DNA of 64,000 bases from Opitutaceae bacterium (GCA_002713695.1 PAUB01000034.1:47823-111822), one strand, 5' to 3'; shown: positions 46,316 to 56,961, counted from the stretch's first letter. The notes: a model not told the origin generated them from the letters alone. Numbers and translations are program-made.

Positions 46316-47854
46316 ATGGCCGATTCTCAGCGTCATCCTTTCCTGCACGGGCTCAGTAAACATCGCGGAGCTCCGCCCACTGTCGTTGTGATTTTCGGCG
46401 CGTCCGGTGATTTGACTGCACGCAAACTCATTCCCGCCGTTTACAATCTCGGCGTCGATAACTTGTTGCCGACCGATTTCCACTTGGTGGGTTATGGGCG
46501 CAAGCCGATTCCTGATGATGAATTTCGCGTTCTCGCGGCGGGTGCGATCAAGGAATTTTCCCGACGCGAGCTGGATGATGATGTCTGGGGGCACATTTCG
46601 GGTAACACCACCTACGTGGCAGGTGGTTACGATGATGAGTCTGCCTTTGCCCGATTGGCTGAACATATCACGGCGATTGAAAAACAGGTCGGTCGGGATG
46701 TGCAGGTGTTGTTTTATATTTCAACTCCACCTTCAGTTTTTGCACCCATTTTGCGTAATCTGGGGGCGGCCGGTTTAGCTGCAAAGCATCTAGGCAAAGC
46801 CTATCATGCCAAGGTGATCATCGAGAAACCATTTGGACACGATCTTGAATCGGCTCGCGATCTCAACGGAACGATCAGCTCGGTGTTTCAGGAGCATCAA
46901 GTGTATCGGATCGATCATTATCTCGGTAAAGAGACCGTGCAGGATTTGCTGGTGCAGCGATTCTCGAATGCGATTTTCGAACCACTGTGGAATCGAAACT
47001 TCATCGATAGTGTGCAGATCACCGTGGCCGAAGAAGTCGGGGTGGGCACGCGTGGAGGCTACTACGAACAGAGCGGATGTCTGCGTGACATGATTCAGAA
47101 TCATACGATGCAGCTACTCGCATTGACCGCGATGGAGCCGCCGGTCTCTCTTGACGCGGAATCGATTCGTGACGAGAAAGTGAAATTACTGAAGGCGATC
47201 CAGCCGCTCAATCTCGAATATGGCGGCGATGTGGCACGCGCGCAATACAGTGCTGGCATGTTGGGTGGCGAGGCCGTGAAAGGATATTTGGAAGAAGAGG
47301 GTATCGAGCCTGAATCCGGCACGGAAACTTATGCGGCGCTGCGTCTTTCGATCAATAACTGGCGTTGGCAAGGCGTGCCGTTTTATTTGCGCTCCGGTAA
47401 ACGGATGTCGCACCGCGTTTCCGAGATTGCGATCAACTTTAAGCACCCTCCGGGCACTCTTTTCGCCGAGAGTGAACGGTTCAATCTCGCGGGAAATACG
47501 TTGGCTTTTCAGATCCAACCTGACGAGGGACTTAGCCTTATTCTCAATGCAAAGGTGCCGGGTCTCGAAACTCGCACGCAGCCGGTGAAGATGAATTTCC
47601 GCTATGCGACGACCTTTGGCTCGAACACGCCCGAGGCTTACGAACGCCTCGTGCTCGATGCGATGATTGGCGATGGCACGCTTTTTATTCGCGGTGATGA
47701 AGCGGAGACTTCTTGGAAGTTGTGCACACCGTTGCTTGAATCGTGGGCGGCGGCTGGTCGTGAAGAAATGGGGAGCTATGATGCTGGTTCCTGGGGGCCG
47801 AAAAATAGCGATGCCTTGCTCGCAAAAAACAATCATCTCTGGCGGCAACCTTAA
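46316..47854 (+). CDS. zwf: Glucose-6-phosphate 1-dehydrogenase
   Basis: First step of the oxidative pentose phosphate and Entner-Doudoroff pathways; 512 residues. Nucleotide-binding VVVIFGASGDLTARKLIPA at the N-terminus, the substrate and catalytic motif VYRIDHYLGKETVQ with its His, and the VPFYLRSGKRM segment are intact. I start at MADSQRHPFLHG (ATG 46316); an upstream in-frame start adds 15 residues without support. OpcA follows after three bases. Makes NADPH and 6-phosphogluconolactone; a KdgK-like kinase elsewhere in the window would fit sugar-acid catabolism. Confidence 0.97.
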   Translation: MADSQRHPFLHGLSKHRGAPPTVVVIFGASGDLTARKLIPAVYNLGVDNLLPTDFHLVGYGRKPIPDDEFRVLAAGAIKEFSRRELDDDVWGHISGNTTYVAGGYDDESAFARLAEHITAIEKQVGRDVQVLFYISTPPSVFAPILRNLGAAGLAAKHLGKAYHAKVIIEKPFGHDLESARDLNGTISSVFQEHQVYRIDHYLGKETVQDLLVQRFSNAIFEPLWNRNFIDSVQITVAEEVGVGTRGGYYEQSGCLRDMIQNHTMQLLALTAMEPPVSLDAESIRDEKVKLLKAIQPLNLEYGGDVARAQYSAGMLGGEAVKGYLEEEGIEPESGTETYAALRLSINNWRWQGVPFYLRSGKRMSHRVSEIAINFKHPPGTLFAESERFNLAGNTLAFQIQPDEGLSLILNAKVPGLETRTQPVKMNFRYATTFGSNTPEAYERLVLDAMIGDGTLFIRGDEAETSWKLCTPLLESWAAAGREEMGSYDAGSWGPKNSDALLAKNNHLWRQP

Positions 47855-47857
47855 GTT

Positions 47858-48841
47858 ATGGCCTCGATTTTCAATGCTTTGCCCGGATTGGATGTCCTGG
47901 TGGGAGATATCTCCAAGAGTCTGGCGCAGATGTGGACCGACACCGCAGCAGAGGGTGGGGCGGCGCCGGCGGCAGACGATGCTAAGGCTACGCAGGTAAA
48001 CTTCGTGTTGCATCTTGGATTCGGCACCACCGCGGAGGATGCGGCTGAACAGTTTCAAACTGTGGTGCGGTTTTCTCGAATGTATCCCAGCCGGATCGTG
48101 GTTCTCTGTCCATCGACGGAAGATGAGGATGATGGCGAGGCGGCGATGAGCGCCAAAATATTTGGGGAGTGCTATTTAGGTAAATCGAAGAGCGATAAAC
48201 GCTGTGTCGAGTTTGTGGTGTTGAGCTATTCGAGCAAAGCGCGCACGTATCTGGAAAACCAAGTTTCAATCTGCCTATCCACTGATCTGCCGCTTTACTA
48301 TTGGGCCCATCGTTTTCGCGATTCTTCAAAATTGGCTGACTATCAGTTTCTCTTGAGTCGCGCCAAACGAGTGCTGCTCGATAGCGCGATTACACCAGCG
48401 GATGCGATGACGTATCCTTGGCCTAATCCGAATGCCTTGCGCGATCTGGTGTATTCCCGAATCTTGCCCGTGCGTCAAACGATTGGCCAATTTCTGGCGA
48501 GCTATCCAATCGACAAACTCACCACTGGTCTACGCGACGTAGTGGTGACGCATTGTCCGAAGATGAGCGCTGAGGGGAAGGTTTTGACGGGGTGGTTACA
48601 ACGACGTCTGACCGCCTGCGAGGCAGGTGATTTTGCTTTTGCGGATAAGGTCGGCTCCTCAGGTGAACTTGCCGTTACCTTTGCTTACGCCGACGAGGCT
48701 CGCTATTTCCGCTGGCATGGGAACCTCGAGACGGGGCAGGCTCAATTCGAGTGTGATTTTGGGAGTGGCGCGTCTAAGCTGGCGGCTTCTGTTAGTTTAT
48801 TGGAACCAGATAGGGCGCTGAGTGAAGCGATGTTTTTTTAA
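47858..48841 (+). CDS. opcA: OpcA-like glucose-6-phosphate dehydrogenase assembly protein
   Basis: 327 residues. The segment AKIFGECYLGKSKSDKRCVE and DLPLYYWAHRFRD resemble the OpcA family, known from cyanobacteria and actinobacteria as redox-linked effectors of G6PDH assembly. The first 45 residues are Ala/Gly-rich and probably flexible. Placement three bases after zwf strongly supports a role with G6PDH. Conserved Cys residues (CYLGKSKSDKRC) may matter for redox control, as in cyanobacteria (inference). Confidence 0.82.
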   Translation: MASIFNALPGLDVLVGDISKSLAQMWTDTAAEGGAAPAADDAKATQVNFVLHLGFGTTAEDAAEQFQTVVRFSRMYPSRIVVLCPSTEDEDDGEAAMSAKIFGECYLGKSKSDKRCVEFVVLSYSSKARTYLENQVSICLSTDLPLYYWAHRFRDSSKLADYQFLLSRAKRVLLDSAITPADAMTYPWPNPNALRDLVYSRILPVRQTIGQFLASYPIDKLTTGLRDVVVTHCPKMSAEGKVLTGWLQRRLTACEAGDFAFADKVGSSGELAVTFAYADEARYFRWHGNLETGQAQFECDFGSGASKLAASVSLLEPDRALSEAMFF

Positions 48842-48864
48842 CCGTAATTTTTTGAGATAAACTT

Positions 48865-49929
48865 ATGACGATGTTTGCCACCTCAATGCCGAAACTGAGC
48901 AAGACATGGACCGAAATTGATGGAGTGATATGCGGAGCGCAGGCGGATGACAGCGGCGCGATCGGCGGAGGCGCGACCTACCGCAATCGGATCGAAGCGA
49001 CAGAACAGCCCATCACGACGTTGGATGAACTCATTGCGGGTCTCAGCACGGCGAAGGCAGGAGATGTTCTGTTTCTAGATGGTGCCGCTGCGTTCGATTG
49101 CACCACGCTGGTGGCTATTGAGAAATTGGTGTTGAAGGTGCCCGCTGGAGTGACTTTAGCGAGTGATCGAGGCGAAGGCGGTAGTGCGGGTGCGTTGATT
49201 TGTTCTGATTGGTTTGCCACTCGACCCTTGGTTCGAGTCATGGGGCCGAATGTGCGATTCTCAGGTTTGCGAATTGCCGGACCCAATCCCAAACGCTGCT
49301 TGGAGCATCATCGCCGCTCCTTTGCGGTCGAAGGTCATGACCGTGAGAATCGTCGCGGGCATGAGTATTATTATAAGTTTCCGGTTTCAGATGGAATTGT
49401 AACCGAATTTTCGAATCTCACGGTTGATAACTGCGAAGTCGGTGGTTGGAGCCATGCCGGAATTTATCTGCTCAAGGGAGACGGGCATCACATTCATCAC
49501 AATTTCATTCACCATAACCAATACAACGGTTTGGGGTATGGGATATCGCATGATCAGGCGTTTTCAAAAATTGAACGCAATTGCTTCAATTCTAACCGCC
49601 ACTCGATCGCCGGCACGGGGAAGTCGGGCAGTGGTTACGAAGCCTGCCACAATGTCGAAGTCGGTGAATCGCTGAGCCATTGTTTTGATATGCACGGGGG
49701 TCGAGATCGCCGTGATGGCACCGATGTTGCGGGAACCGCGATGAAAGTAGCTCACAATTCATTTGGATCATCTGAACTCGCTTTGATGGTTCGAGGCACA
49801 CCCGACGAAGGCACGACGATTAGCAACAATTGGTTTTACCACGACTCAGTTGAGGAGGCCATTCGAGCAGAAGGTGGCGTGAGCTTTGGCGTAAATGCGG
49901 TTGGCTATCGGTTGGGTATTGAAGCGTGA
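48865..49929 (+). CDS. Right-handed parallel beta-helix protein
   Basis: 354 residues without a signal peptide. Repeating short strands with Asn/His turns (VSDGIVTEFSNLTVDNCEVG, HHIHHNFIHHNQYNGLGYGI, THN-like EACHNVEVGESLSH) define a beta-helix as in polysaccharide lyases, glycoside hydrolases and epimerases. His/Asn-rich HHNFIHHNQ and HSIAGTGKSG could be the active surface. It is 23 bases after opcA on the same strand. I cannot name its substrate; a pectate-lyase-like or epimerase-like activity on sugars is possible. Confidence 0.7.
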   Translation: MTMFATSMPKLSKTWTEIDGVICGAQADDSGAIGGGATYRNRIEATEQPITTLDELIAGLSTAKAGDVLFLDGAAAFDCTTLVAIEKLVLKVPAGVTLASDRGEGGSAGALICSDWFATRPLVRVMGPNVRFSGLRIAGPNPKRCLEHHRRSFAVEGHDRENRRGHEYYYKFPVSDGIVTEFSNLTVDNCEVGGWSHAGIYLLKGDGHHIHHNFIHHNQYNGLGYGISHDQAFSKIERNCFNSNRHSIAGTGKSGSGYEACHNVEVGESLSHCFDMHGGRDRRDGTDVAGTAMKVAHNSFGSSELALMVRGTPDEGTTISNNWFYHDSVEEAIRAEGGVSFGVNAVGYRLGIEA

Positions 49930-49949
49930 CCGCCATAATTGTCGGTGAT

Positions 49950-51125
49950 TTAGTCTTTCAGCATCTCAGACAACGTTTTTGCGATTAACGTGACCGCAGG
50001 GGAGCGGTCTTCAGGGTATCGTTGAATCCAGGGAAGGTCTTTATCGAGGATACCTGCTAGCGCGAACTGCTCAGCAGCACGCGCTGATTCGGATAGAGAG
50101 TTTTCCCAAACCGAGGGCAGGATGGGGAGGCAATCCGCACGAGGTTCATTCCCGAAGCTTTGCGACCAATTGATGACCCAGCCATATGACAGGTAGGTCT
50201 GGCGATCCAAGGTGACAAAGGTGGAAGAAGGCACCGCGACAATCGTGAGATCTGGCTTCGGAAGATCGGGGTTTTCATTGTAGTGGAACCAGCCGTTTTG
50301 CTTGGCTTCTTCTTCGAGCTCGCTGATCGATTTATCTGCGGGATCCCAAGTTTTGATTTCGAGGTGCGCATTAGGGTAGAGATCGAGAATGGCACTCTCG
50401 ATCAAGCCCGCACCCGGTGTCATCGCCGAGATGCGAACCAGTTGATTCGACTCTAAGAGAGCTTTTAAGCGGGGCAGACTTGGATGTAGGACAGGGAGTT
50501 CTGGTAGAGCAATTTTTCGCCCGCTGATGGCTTCACCGAGGGTGGAAGCAAACAGACGATGACCGCGCATGTTGGGATGGATGGCATCGCTCATGAGACG
50601 TATCCACTCTGAGGGATTGGTTTCCCGAACCTCTGCATAGACTTGATGGGTATCCACCAGAATGAGGTCAGATTCACGGGCTACTTCACGAACGGTTTCA
50701 GCAAAGGCTTTCAGTTTTTCGGGAGGTCGAATTGGATCATTACCAGCGACCGCATTGGGTGTCATGAGGATGATTTCCGAGCCACTCTTTTGGGCCTTCT
50801 GCACAATTTGTCGTAGATTACTACGCAGGTCCTCTGTGGTTAGTCGCGCGGTGTCATTCATACCGAACATCGCGATGATCAGATTCGGTTTATGAGCGAG
50901 GACATCGGCATCCATTCGTTCCAAACCATTAGCCGAGGTGTTGCCCCCAATCCCTGCGTTGATCATTTCAATCAGTGACTGAGGATAAAGCTCTCTGAGC
51001 GTTTGGCCGAGGGCCTGCGTCCAGGCTCTTCGCCCTCCCGTATGATAATATTGTCCGGTAATGCTGTCGCCAAAGCAGACGATTTTAACGGGTTTACCCG
51101 TTTCTAAGGAATGAACGATTTGCAT
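49950..51125 (-). CDS. SGNH/GDSL-family hydrolase
   Basis: 391 residues. Block I VCFGDSITGQ holds the nucleophile Ser, block II AGIGGNTSANG the oxyanion Gly, block III FGMNDTAR the Asn, and DAIHPN the Asp/His pair. These enzymes deacylate or deacetylate glycans or esters. The C-terminal 170 residues (about 215-391, with NPDLPKPDLTIVAVPSSTFV) form an extra domain I do not recognise. No signal peptide. Probably part of carbohydrate processing with the beta-helix gene (convergent). Confidence 0.86.
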   Translation of the reverse strand: MQIVHSLETGKPVKIVCFGDSITGQYYHTGGRRAWTQALGQTLRELYPQSLIEMINAGIGGNTSANGLERMDADVLAHKPNLIIAMFGMNDTARLTTEDLRSNLRQIVQKAQKSGSEIILMTPNAVAGNDPIRPPEKLKAFAETVREVARESDLILVDTHQVYAEVRETNPSEWIRLMSDAIHPNMRGHRLFASTLGEAISGRKIALPELPVLHPSLPRLKALLESNQLVRISAMTPGAGLIESAILDLYPNAHLEIKTWDPADKSISELEEEAKQNGWFHYNENPDLPKPDLTIVAVPSSTFVTLDRQTYLSYGWVINWSQSFGNEPRADCLPILPSVWENSLSESARAAEQFALAGILDKDLPWIQRYPEDRSPAVTLIAKTLSEMLKD

Positions 51126-51282
51126 GGTAGCAGAGAATCAGAAGCCTCGAGACACGCGGAATGGAGGCTCATGAGGGAGAAAAGGGTAACAGATAGAAAG
51201 TGAGTGGACATGAGCATAGCCCAGTGGATCTGCGCAATAGTTCGTCCAGTCTAAGGAATGTCGATCGGATCTAAACAGACAT

Positions 51283-52182
51283 TCACTTCCATGAGCGATA
51301 CCGACGATATTGAGTCGCTCCAATCACGAGCACGCCTAATCCCAACATAGCCCAAGACGGTTCAGGCACGGCTTAGAATCCACTCAAGCTCACTGCGATG
51401 CTGCTGTAGTTTACCTGGAATGATCCCAGATTATCCGTAGTCGTTAGTCGCGAATCGTTGGTGACGTTGGAAAAATGCTCCGCTCAGAGCAGAGGCATTA
51501 AGAATAGTAAATGTGTCACCACTAGTGACGGTGGATTCAAAACCGTTGGCAAACGAGAGGTTGATCACGCCTTCAAGCATTCCCGCGCCGGAGATATCCA
51601 GAAAGTCGTAGTTCGTTCCCTGAGTCGTGCCACCGAGTCCGATATTTAATATGCTCGTGCTATTGAAAGTGAGATCTCCGGTAATGCTTAATTCTCCGAG
51701 AGGATTGCCGGGATTAATGGTCGCGGAAGTGGAGACGTTACCCACGACCGTGCCGGATCCGGCTAAACTGCCTGCACCCAAGCTGAGGCCATTATCGAAT
51801 CTCAGGGTGCTTCCGCTACTTACCTTAAGAGCACCGCCGATCTGATTGAATGTGCTGGTGAAGCGTAGCGTGCCTTGATCGACGTTGATGGAGCCATTAT
51901 TCTCAAAGGCGGTTTAGACCAGAGTCGAGCCCGCGGCATTGCGAGTATAGGTGCCATTGTTGGTCACCACGAATGTTCCGCCGTAAGGATTGTAGATCGA
52001 GTAACTGGAAGCGTTCAGATCGTTGAAGGTGGCCCCGGATGCGTTAGTAAAGCGCCACCGTTGCCTGAGGCAAAGTTGCCGGAATACCAGTTGATGGTGC
52101 CTTCGTTGGAGATGGTGCGCTTCTGAAAAGTCTTAGCGCTGGTGGTCGATATGTTGAAGGGAGCACCATTAATTAACGCTTT
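51283..52182 (-). pseudogene. Decayed PEP-CTERM autotransporter-repeat surface protein, 5'-truncated
   Basis: Reading the minus strand from 52182, sequence typical of autotransporter-associated beta-strand repeats is found (KTFQKRTISNEGTINWYSG; NNGSINVDQGTLRFTSTFNQ; GSLAGSGTVVGNVSTSATIN). It is broken by a frameshift near 52048-52058, TAA at 51914-51916, a frameshift in a T-run at about 51471-51475 and TAA at 51373-51375. The last piece, AVPEPSWAMLGLGVLVIGA plus a basic tail, is a PEP-CTERM sorting signal. Both shifts are corrected by one T. No 5' end or signal peptide remains. Implies an exosortase elsewhere. Confidence 0.8.
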
Positions 52183-52254
52183 TTAGATGCAAAAGAGAGA
52201 CAAGTGCGACCCGATAATGGGTATTTGGCCCGATTATGATCGCTAGGCTTGTCC

Positions 52255-53532
52255 TTAGCTAAGTTTCAGCACCGTGTAAGAACGCTTACCTTTACGAAGG
52301 AGCAGGTATTTACCGAAGAGGAGATCGCTGGAGGTGATCGCGCGAGTGATGTCGGGAGACTTCACGTTGTTCACGTAAATCCCGCCGCCTTGGATGTCTT
52401 TGCGGGCCTGGCCTTTGGAAGGGCAGAGACCGCTGTGGACGAGAAGTTCGATTAGGGTATTGCCATCGGCTTCCAACTGAGAAGCTGTGATTTCTTTCGT
52501 CGGCACCTCACCCACGACATCTTTGAAAGTTTCTTCAGAGGTTTCACCGATTTCAGCGCCGAATAGGATTTCGCTGGCCTTGATCGCAGCATCGAGGGCG
52601 TCTTGGCCGTGGACGATGCGAGTGACTTCGCGCGCGAGAGCTTTGTGAGCTTCACGCCGGTGGGGGTTCTCGAGATGATGAACTTCAAATTCTTCGATCT
52701 CGGCACGGGAGAGGAAGGTGAACTTTTTAAGATACTCTACGACTTTGGCATCCTCGGTGTTGATGAAGAATTGATAGAATTTGTAGGGACTGGTTTTCTC
52801 AGGATCCAGCCAGACTGCACCGCCTTCGGTTTTGCCGAATTTCGTGCCATCAGCCTTGGTGATGAGAGGGAAGGTCCAACCCCATGCGGTGGATCCGGTC
52901 TTCTTGCGAATCAGATCTGTGCCCGCGGTGATGTTGCCCCATTGATCGGAGCCGCCAATTTGCAGCTCGCATTGGTGGCTTTCACGGAGGTGGTGGAAAT
53001 CGTAGGCCTGCAACAATTGGTAGCTAAACTCCGTGTAGCTGATGCCGCTTTCACCCTCCATGCGCGATTTGACGGAATCTTTCGCCATCATTGCGCTGAC
53101 TGAAAAGTGCTTTCCAACGTCGCGAAGAAAATCGAGGAAACTAAGGGGCGCAGTCCAATCTGCATTATCAACGAGCTGAGCCGGGTTTTCTGCACAATCG
53201 AAGTCGAGGAGGCGGGCGAGCTGCTTTTTGATGCTGCTGACGTTGTGAGTCAGTTGTTCGCGCGTTAGCAGGTTACGTTCATCGGATTTGCCTGAAGGGT
53301 CACCCACCATCCCAGTGGCACCGCCGGCGAGCGCCAGCGGGCGATGACCGGCGAGTTGAAAGCGTCTCAGGGTGAGCTGACCCATGAGATGACCGACGTG
53401 AAGGGTGTCACCAGTGGGGTCGAAACCGCAATACAGCGTGAGGGGGCCTTCTTCCAAGCGCTTGGAGAGAGCGTCCAGATCTGTGCAGTCGGCATGGAGT
53501 TCACGCCATTTGAGGTCTTCAATGAGGGTCAT
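52255..53532 (-). CDS. tyrS: Tyrosyl-tRNA synthetase
   Basis: 425 residues, class Ic. LYCGFDPTGDTLHVGHLM carries the HIGH box, and KFGKTEGGAVWLD is the KMSKS equivalent of the TyrRS family. The C-terminal S4-type RNA-binding domain reads LCPSKGQARKDIQGGGIYVN. The start MTLIEDLKWREL (53532) was chosen; an in-frame 14-codon extension upstream lacks support. Convergent with the decayed surface gene. Confidence 0.97.
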   Translation of the reverse strand: MTLIEDLKWRELHADCTDLDALSKRLEEGPLTLYCGFDPTGDTLHVGHLMGQLTLRRFQLAGHRPLALAGGATGMVGDPSGKSDERNLLTREQLTHNVSSIKKQLARLLDFDCAENPAQLVDNADWTAPLSFLDFLRDVGKHFSVSAMMAKDSVKSRMEGESGISYTEFSYQLLQAYDFHHLRESHQCELQIGGSDQWGNITAGTDLIRKKTGSTAWGWTFPLITKADGTKFGKTEGGAVWLDPEKTSPYKFYQFFINTEDAKVVEYLKKFTFLSRAEIEEFEVHHLENPHRREAHKALAREVTRIVHGQDALDAAIKASEILFGAEIGETSEETFKDVVGEVPTKEITASQLEADGNTLIELLVHSGLCPSKGQARKDIQGGGIYVNNVKSPDITRAITSSDLLFGKYLLLRKGKRSYTVLKLS

Positions 53533-53726
53533 AACAGGTAAATGAGTAAACGTGGTAGGGCCGCTGTCGCGCAAACAAATCTTATAGGGAAGGTTGGGAA
53601 AGTAAAATAGCGTCTACTAAAGGGAAATTCGGTTTGTCTCGAAGCGAGGGTGAATACTAGTCTGTTCCTTCACAACTCCCGGCAGCCCCTGCTGGGAAGC
53701 GATCTTAACACTAATTCTTGTTTATT

Positions 53727-54197
53727 ATGCCTATCTCAGTTGGAACCCAAGCCCCGGATTTTACCCTCAAATCAAAGAACGCGGAAGGCCTCGTAGATGT
53801 GAAGCTGAGCGCTAACTTCGGTGAGAAGCAGACCGTGCTTCTCTTTTTCCCTGCCGCTTATACCGGCGTCTGCACCCAAGAGATGTGCGATATGACTGCT
53901 GGACTCAGTGCATACGAAGAACTCGGTGCTGACGTGATAGCGATTAGCGTTGATACTCCTTTCTCTCAAGAAACCTGGGCACTCGCCAATAACATCAAGA
54001 TTACGCTCGCGAGTGATCTGAACAAGGAAGTTACCAAGGCTTACGATGTGCTCTTCCCGATGTTGGCCGATGTTGGTGATACCTCAGCCCGCGCCGCCTT
54101 TGTCATCGGCAAGGATGGTGTTGTTAAGTATGCCGAGCAAACTGCGACGCCTCTCGACTTGCCAAACTTCGAGGCAGTGAAGGCCGCCCTCGCTTGA
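53727..54197 (+). CDS. Peroxiredoxin (AhpC/TSA family)
   Basis: 156 residues. Thioredoxin-fold peroxidase; the peroxidatic Cys is in FPAAYTGVCTQEMCDM (PxxxTxxC motif, about 44), with a second Cys four residues on. The overall length and pattern resemble AhpE/Bcp-like one- or two-Cys enzymes. Reduces hydroperoxides. I chose ATG 53727; the TTG three codons upstream is weaker. The leader is A/T-rich without a Shine-Dalgarno. Confidence 0.93.
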   Translation: MPISVGTQAPDFTLKSKNAEGLVDVKLSANFGEKQTVLLFFPAAYTGVCTQEMCDMTAGLSAYEELGADVIAISVDTPFSQETWALANNIKITLASDLNKEVTKAYDVLFPMLADVGDTSARAAFVIGKDGVVKYAEQTATPLDLPNFEAVKAALA

Positions 54198-54237
54198 TAG
54201 TTTTTCGATCAGTTCAGTTTTCGTTTTTTAATCACTC

Positions 54238-56949
54238 ATGAGTCAGCCCAATCCGTTTAACACCTTGCAGACGTTCTCCGCCAACGGAGCGCCGCATCAG
54301 TTCTACTCACTCCCGGCCTTAGAGGCCGCTGGATTCCCCGTCAGCAAGCTGCCGGTCTGTATCCGCCTCGTGGTGGAGTCGCTGTTGCGAAACTGTGATG
54401 GGAAGCGGGTCAACGAAGCCGCGATCAAAGCGCTCGCTTCGTGGCAGGCGAAGGAAGCTCGCACGGAAGAAATTCCGTTCGTCGTGGCTCGGATCGTTCT
54501 GCAAGATTTTACGGGTGTGCCTTTGCTCGTCGATCTCGCTGCGATGCGTGCTGCCGTCGAGCGCTTGGGTAAAGATCCGAAAATTATCGAACCACTCGTG
54601 CCGGTGGATCTCGTCGTAGATCACTCCGTGCAAGTTGATTTCGCCGGTAGCGCTGAAGCGTTGAAGCAGAACCTCGAATTGGAATTCACGCGTAACCGCG
54701 AACGTTACCAGTTCCTCAAGTGGGGTATGCAGGCTTTCGATACGTTTAAGGTCGTGCCTCCGGGTATCGGTATCGTGCACCAAGTGAATCTCGAGTATCT
54801 TGCCAAGGGCGTGCTCAATCAAGATTCGGTTTACTATCCCGATACGCTCGTGGGCACCGATTCGCACACGACAATGATCAACGGTCTCGGGATCGTGGGT
54901 TGGGGCGTGGGTGGCATCGAAGCCGAAGCAGGTATGCTCGGGCAACCGGTTTACTTCCTCACTCCCGATGTGGTCGGTGTTTATCTCACTGGTGCACTTC
55001 GTGAAGGCGTCACCGCGACTGACCTCGCGTTGACGATTACAGAAATGCTCCGCGCGGCTAAGGTCGTCGGCAAGTTTGTCGAATTCTACGGTCCAGGTGC
55101 AAAAGCACTTCCGGTCGTCGATCGCGCCACGATTGCCAACATGGCTCCCGAGTATGGCGCAACAATGGGCTTCTTCCCGATCGATGCAGAGACGACCAAC
55201 TATCTCCGTGCTACAGGTCGCACCGATGAGCAGCTCGAGACTTACGAAGCTTACTACAAAGCGCAGAATCTCTGGGGGATTCCGGAGAAAGGTGAGATCG
55301 AATATTCCACGGATCTTGATCTCGATCTCGCGACAGTGGTGCCAAGTGTGGCTGGTCCGAAACGCCCGCAGGATCGCATCGTGTTGCCTGAGCTCAAAGA
55401 GGCGTTCACTTCTTCACTTTCGCGTCCGGTGCCAGAAGCCGGTTTCGGAAAAACATCCGAAGACTTGGGCAAGCAAGTAGCTGTTTCCGCCGCAGGTATC
55501 GGCGGTGCGGCGACTCGCGATGGCACGCTGTCTGATGGCTCGGTAGTCATCGCGGCAATCACGAGTTGCACTAACACTTCCAATCCGAGCGTGATGCTCG
55601 CGGCGGGTCTCCTCGCTAAGAAAGCGGTCGAGAAGGGACTCACGGTTAATCCGATGGTTAAGTCCTCGCTCGCGCCTGGATCGCGTGTGGTCACCGACTA
55701 TCTAGAGAAGACCGGTCTCACGCCTTATCTCGATGAACTCGGTTTCCAAACCGTGGGTTATGGTTGCACGACTTGTATCGGTAACTCCGGTCCCTTGCAT
55801 CCGAAGATCGAAGAAGCCGTCACGAGCAACAATCTCGTCGCTGCTTCGGTGCTCTCTGGTAACCGCAATTTCGAAGCTCGCGTCCACCAAAACGTGCGTG
55901 CCAATTTCCTCATGTCACCTCCGCTCGTCGTCGCCTTCGCTCTCGCGGGTCGCGTCGATATCGACATGGACAACGATCCGATCGGTAAGGACAAGGAAGG
56001 CGCGGATGTCTATCTCAAGGACATCTGGCCAAGTCTTCAGGAAGTGCGCGACCAAATGCAGGCTGCTCTCAAGCCGGAAGTCTTCCGTAAGCTCTACAAA
56101 GACTTTGCTGAACAGAATCCGAAGTGGAATGAAATCCCTTCTACGACCGGAAACGTTTACGCTTTCGATGCCGACTCGACTTACATTCAGGAGCCTCCGT
56201 TCTTCACGGACTTCTCGATGACACCGGACGATATCAAACCAATCACGGGCGCACGCGCTCTGGGTGTCTTTGGTGATTCGGTGACGACGGACCACGTTTC
56301 ACCTGCAGGTGCGATCAAGAAGGATTCGTCGGCCGGTCAATACCTCGTCGATAACAACGTCGGGTTTGCCGACTTCAATTCCTACGGCTCGCGTCGTGGA
56401 AATGACCGGGTAATGACTCGCGGCACGTTTGCCAATGTGCGGATCAAGAATCTCATGCTTAAGGGCAAGGAGGGTGGTTACACACTCGGTCCTGATGGGC
56501 AGGAGACTTCGATCTTCGATGCGGCGATGGCTCACCAAAAATCGGGCACACCACTCGTGGTGATTGCTGGTCAGGAATACGGCACGGGCTCATCTCGTGA
56601 CTGGGCAGCCAAGGGCACGAATCTTTTGGGTGTGAAAGCTGTCGTGGCGCAGAGCTACGAACGGATTCACCGCTCCAATCTCGTGGGCATGGGTGTGCTT
56701 CCTCTTCAATTCAAGGAAGGTGAGGGAGCGCAAAGCCTGAATCTCGATGGCTCGGAAATATACGATGTCATCGGCCTCGATGATTCTGTGAAACCTCAGC
56801 AAGATCTGACTCTGCGCATCACCCGCCAAAATGGTGACATGCAGGATGTATCGGTTCGCTGTCGAATCGATACGCCAATCGAAATCGATTATTATCAGCA
56901 CGGAGGCATCTTGCATTATGTGCTCCGCCAAATCGTCGCTCGTAATTAA
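54238..56949 (+). CDS. acnA: Aconitate hydratase A
   Basis: TCA-cycle aconitase; 903 residues. Fe-S cluster Cys in [13 protein letters not shown] and [13 protein letters not shown]; active-site segments [20 protein letters not shown] and [15 protein letters not shown]; the swivel domain has [16 protein letters not shown]. The overall order matches AcnA/IRP-type. The leader is U-rich (TTTTCGTTTTTTAATCACTC), with no Shine-Dalgarno. A UUCG-capped hairpin follows 12 bases after the stop. Confidence 0.98.
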   Translation: MSQPNPFNTLQTFSANGAPHQFYSLPALEAAGFPVSKLPVCIRLVVESLLRNCDGKRVNEAAIKALASWQAKEARTEEIPFVVARIVLQDFTGVPLLVDLAAMRAAVERLGKDPKIIEPLVPVDLVVDHSVQVDFAGSAEALKQNLELEFTRNRERYQFLKWGMQAFDTFKVVPPGIGIVHQVNLEYLAKGVLNQDSVYYPDTLVGTDSHTTMINGLGIVGWGVGGIEAEAGMLGQPVYFLTPDVVGVYLTGALREGVTATDLALTITEMLRAAKVVGKFVEFYGPGAKALPVVDRATIANMAPEYGATMGFFPIDAETTNYLRATGRTDEQLETYEAYYKAQNLWGIPEKGEIEYSTDLDLDLATVVPSVAGPKRPQDRIVLPELKEAFTSSLSRPVPEAGFGKTSEDLGKQVAVSAAGIGGAATRDGTLSDGSVVIAAITSCTNTSNPSVMLAAGLLAKKAVEKGLTVNPMVKSSLAPGSRVVTDYLEKTGLTPYLDELGFQTVGYGCTTCIGNSGPLHPKIEEAVTSNNLVAASVLSGNRNFEARVHQNVRANFLMSPPLVVAFALAGRVDIDMDNDPIGKDKEGADVYLKDIWPSLQEVRDQMQAALKPEVFRKLYKDFAEQNPKWNEIPSTTGNVYAFDADSTYIQEPPFFTDFSMTPDDIKPITGARALGVFGDSVTTDHVSPAGAIKKDSSAGQYLVDNNVGFADFNSYGSRRGNDRVMTRGTFANVRIKNLMLKGKEGGYTLGPDGQETSIFDAAMAHQKSGTPLVVIAGQEYGTGSSRDWAAKGTNLLGVKAVVAQSYERIHRSNLVGMGVLPLQFKEGEGAQSLNLDGSEIYDVIGLDDSVKPQQDLTLRITRQNGDMQDVSVRCRIDTPIEIDYYQHGGILHYVLRQIVARN

Positions 56950-56961
56950 TCTCAACTCTTC

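Noticed and set aside
47186..48058. Minus-strand ORF of 290 codons opposite zwf and opcA
   Set aside because: Arg/His-rich antisense translation overlapping two well-identified genes.
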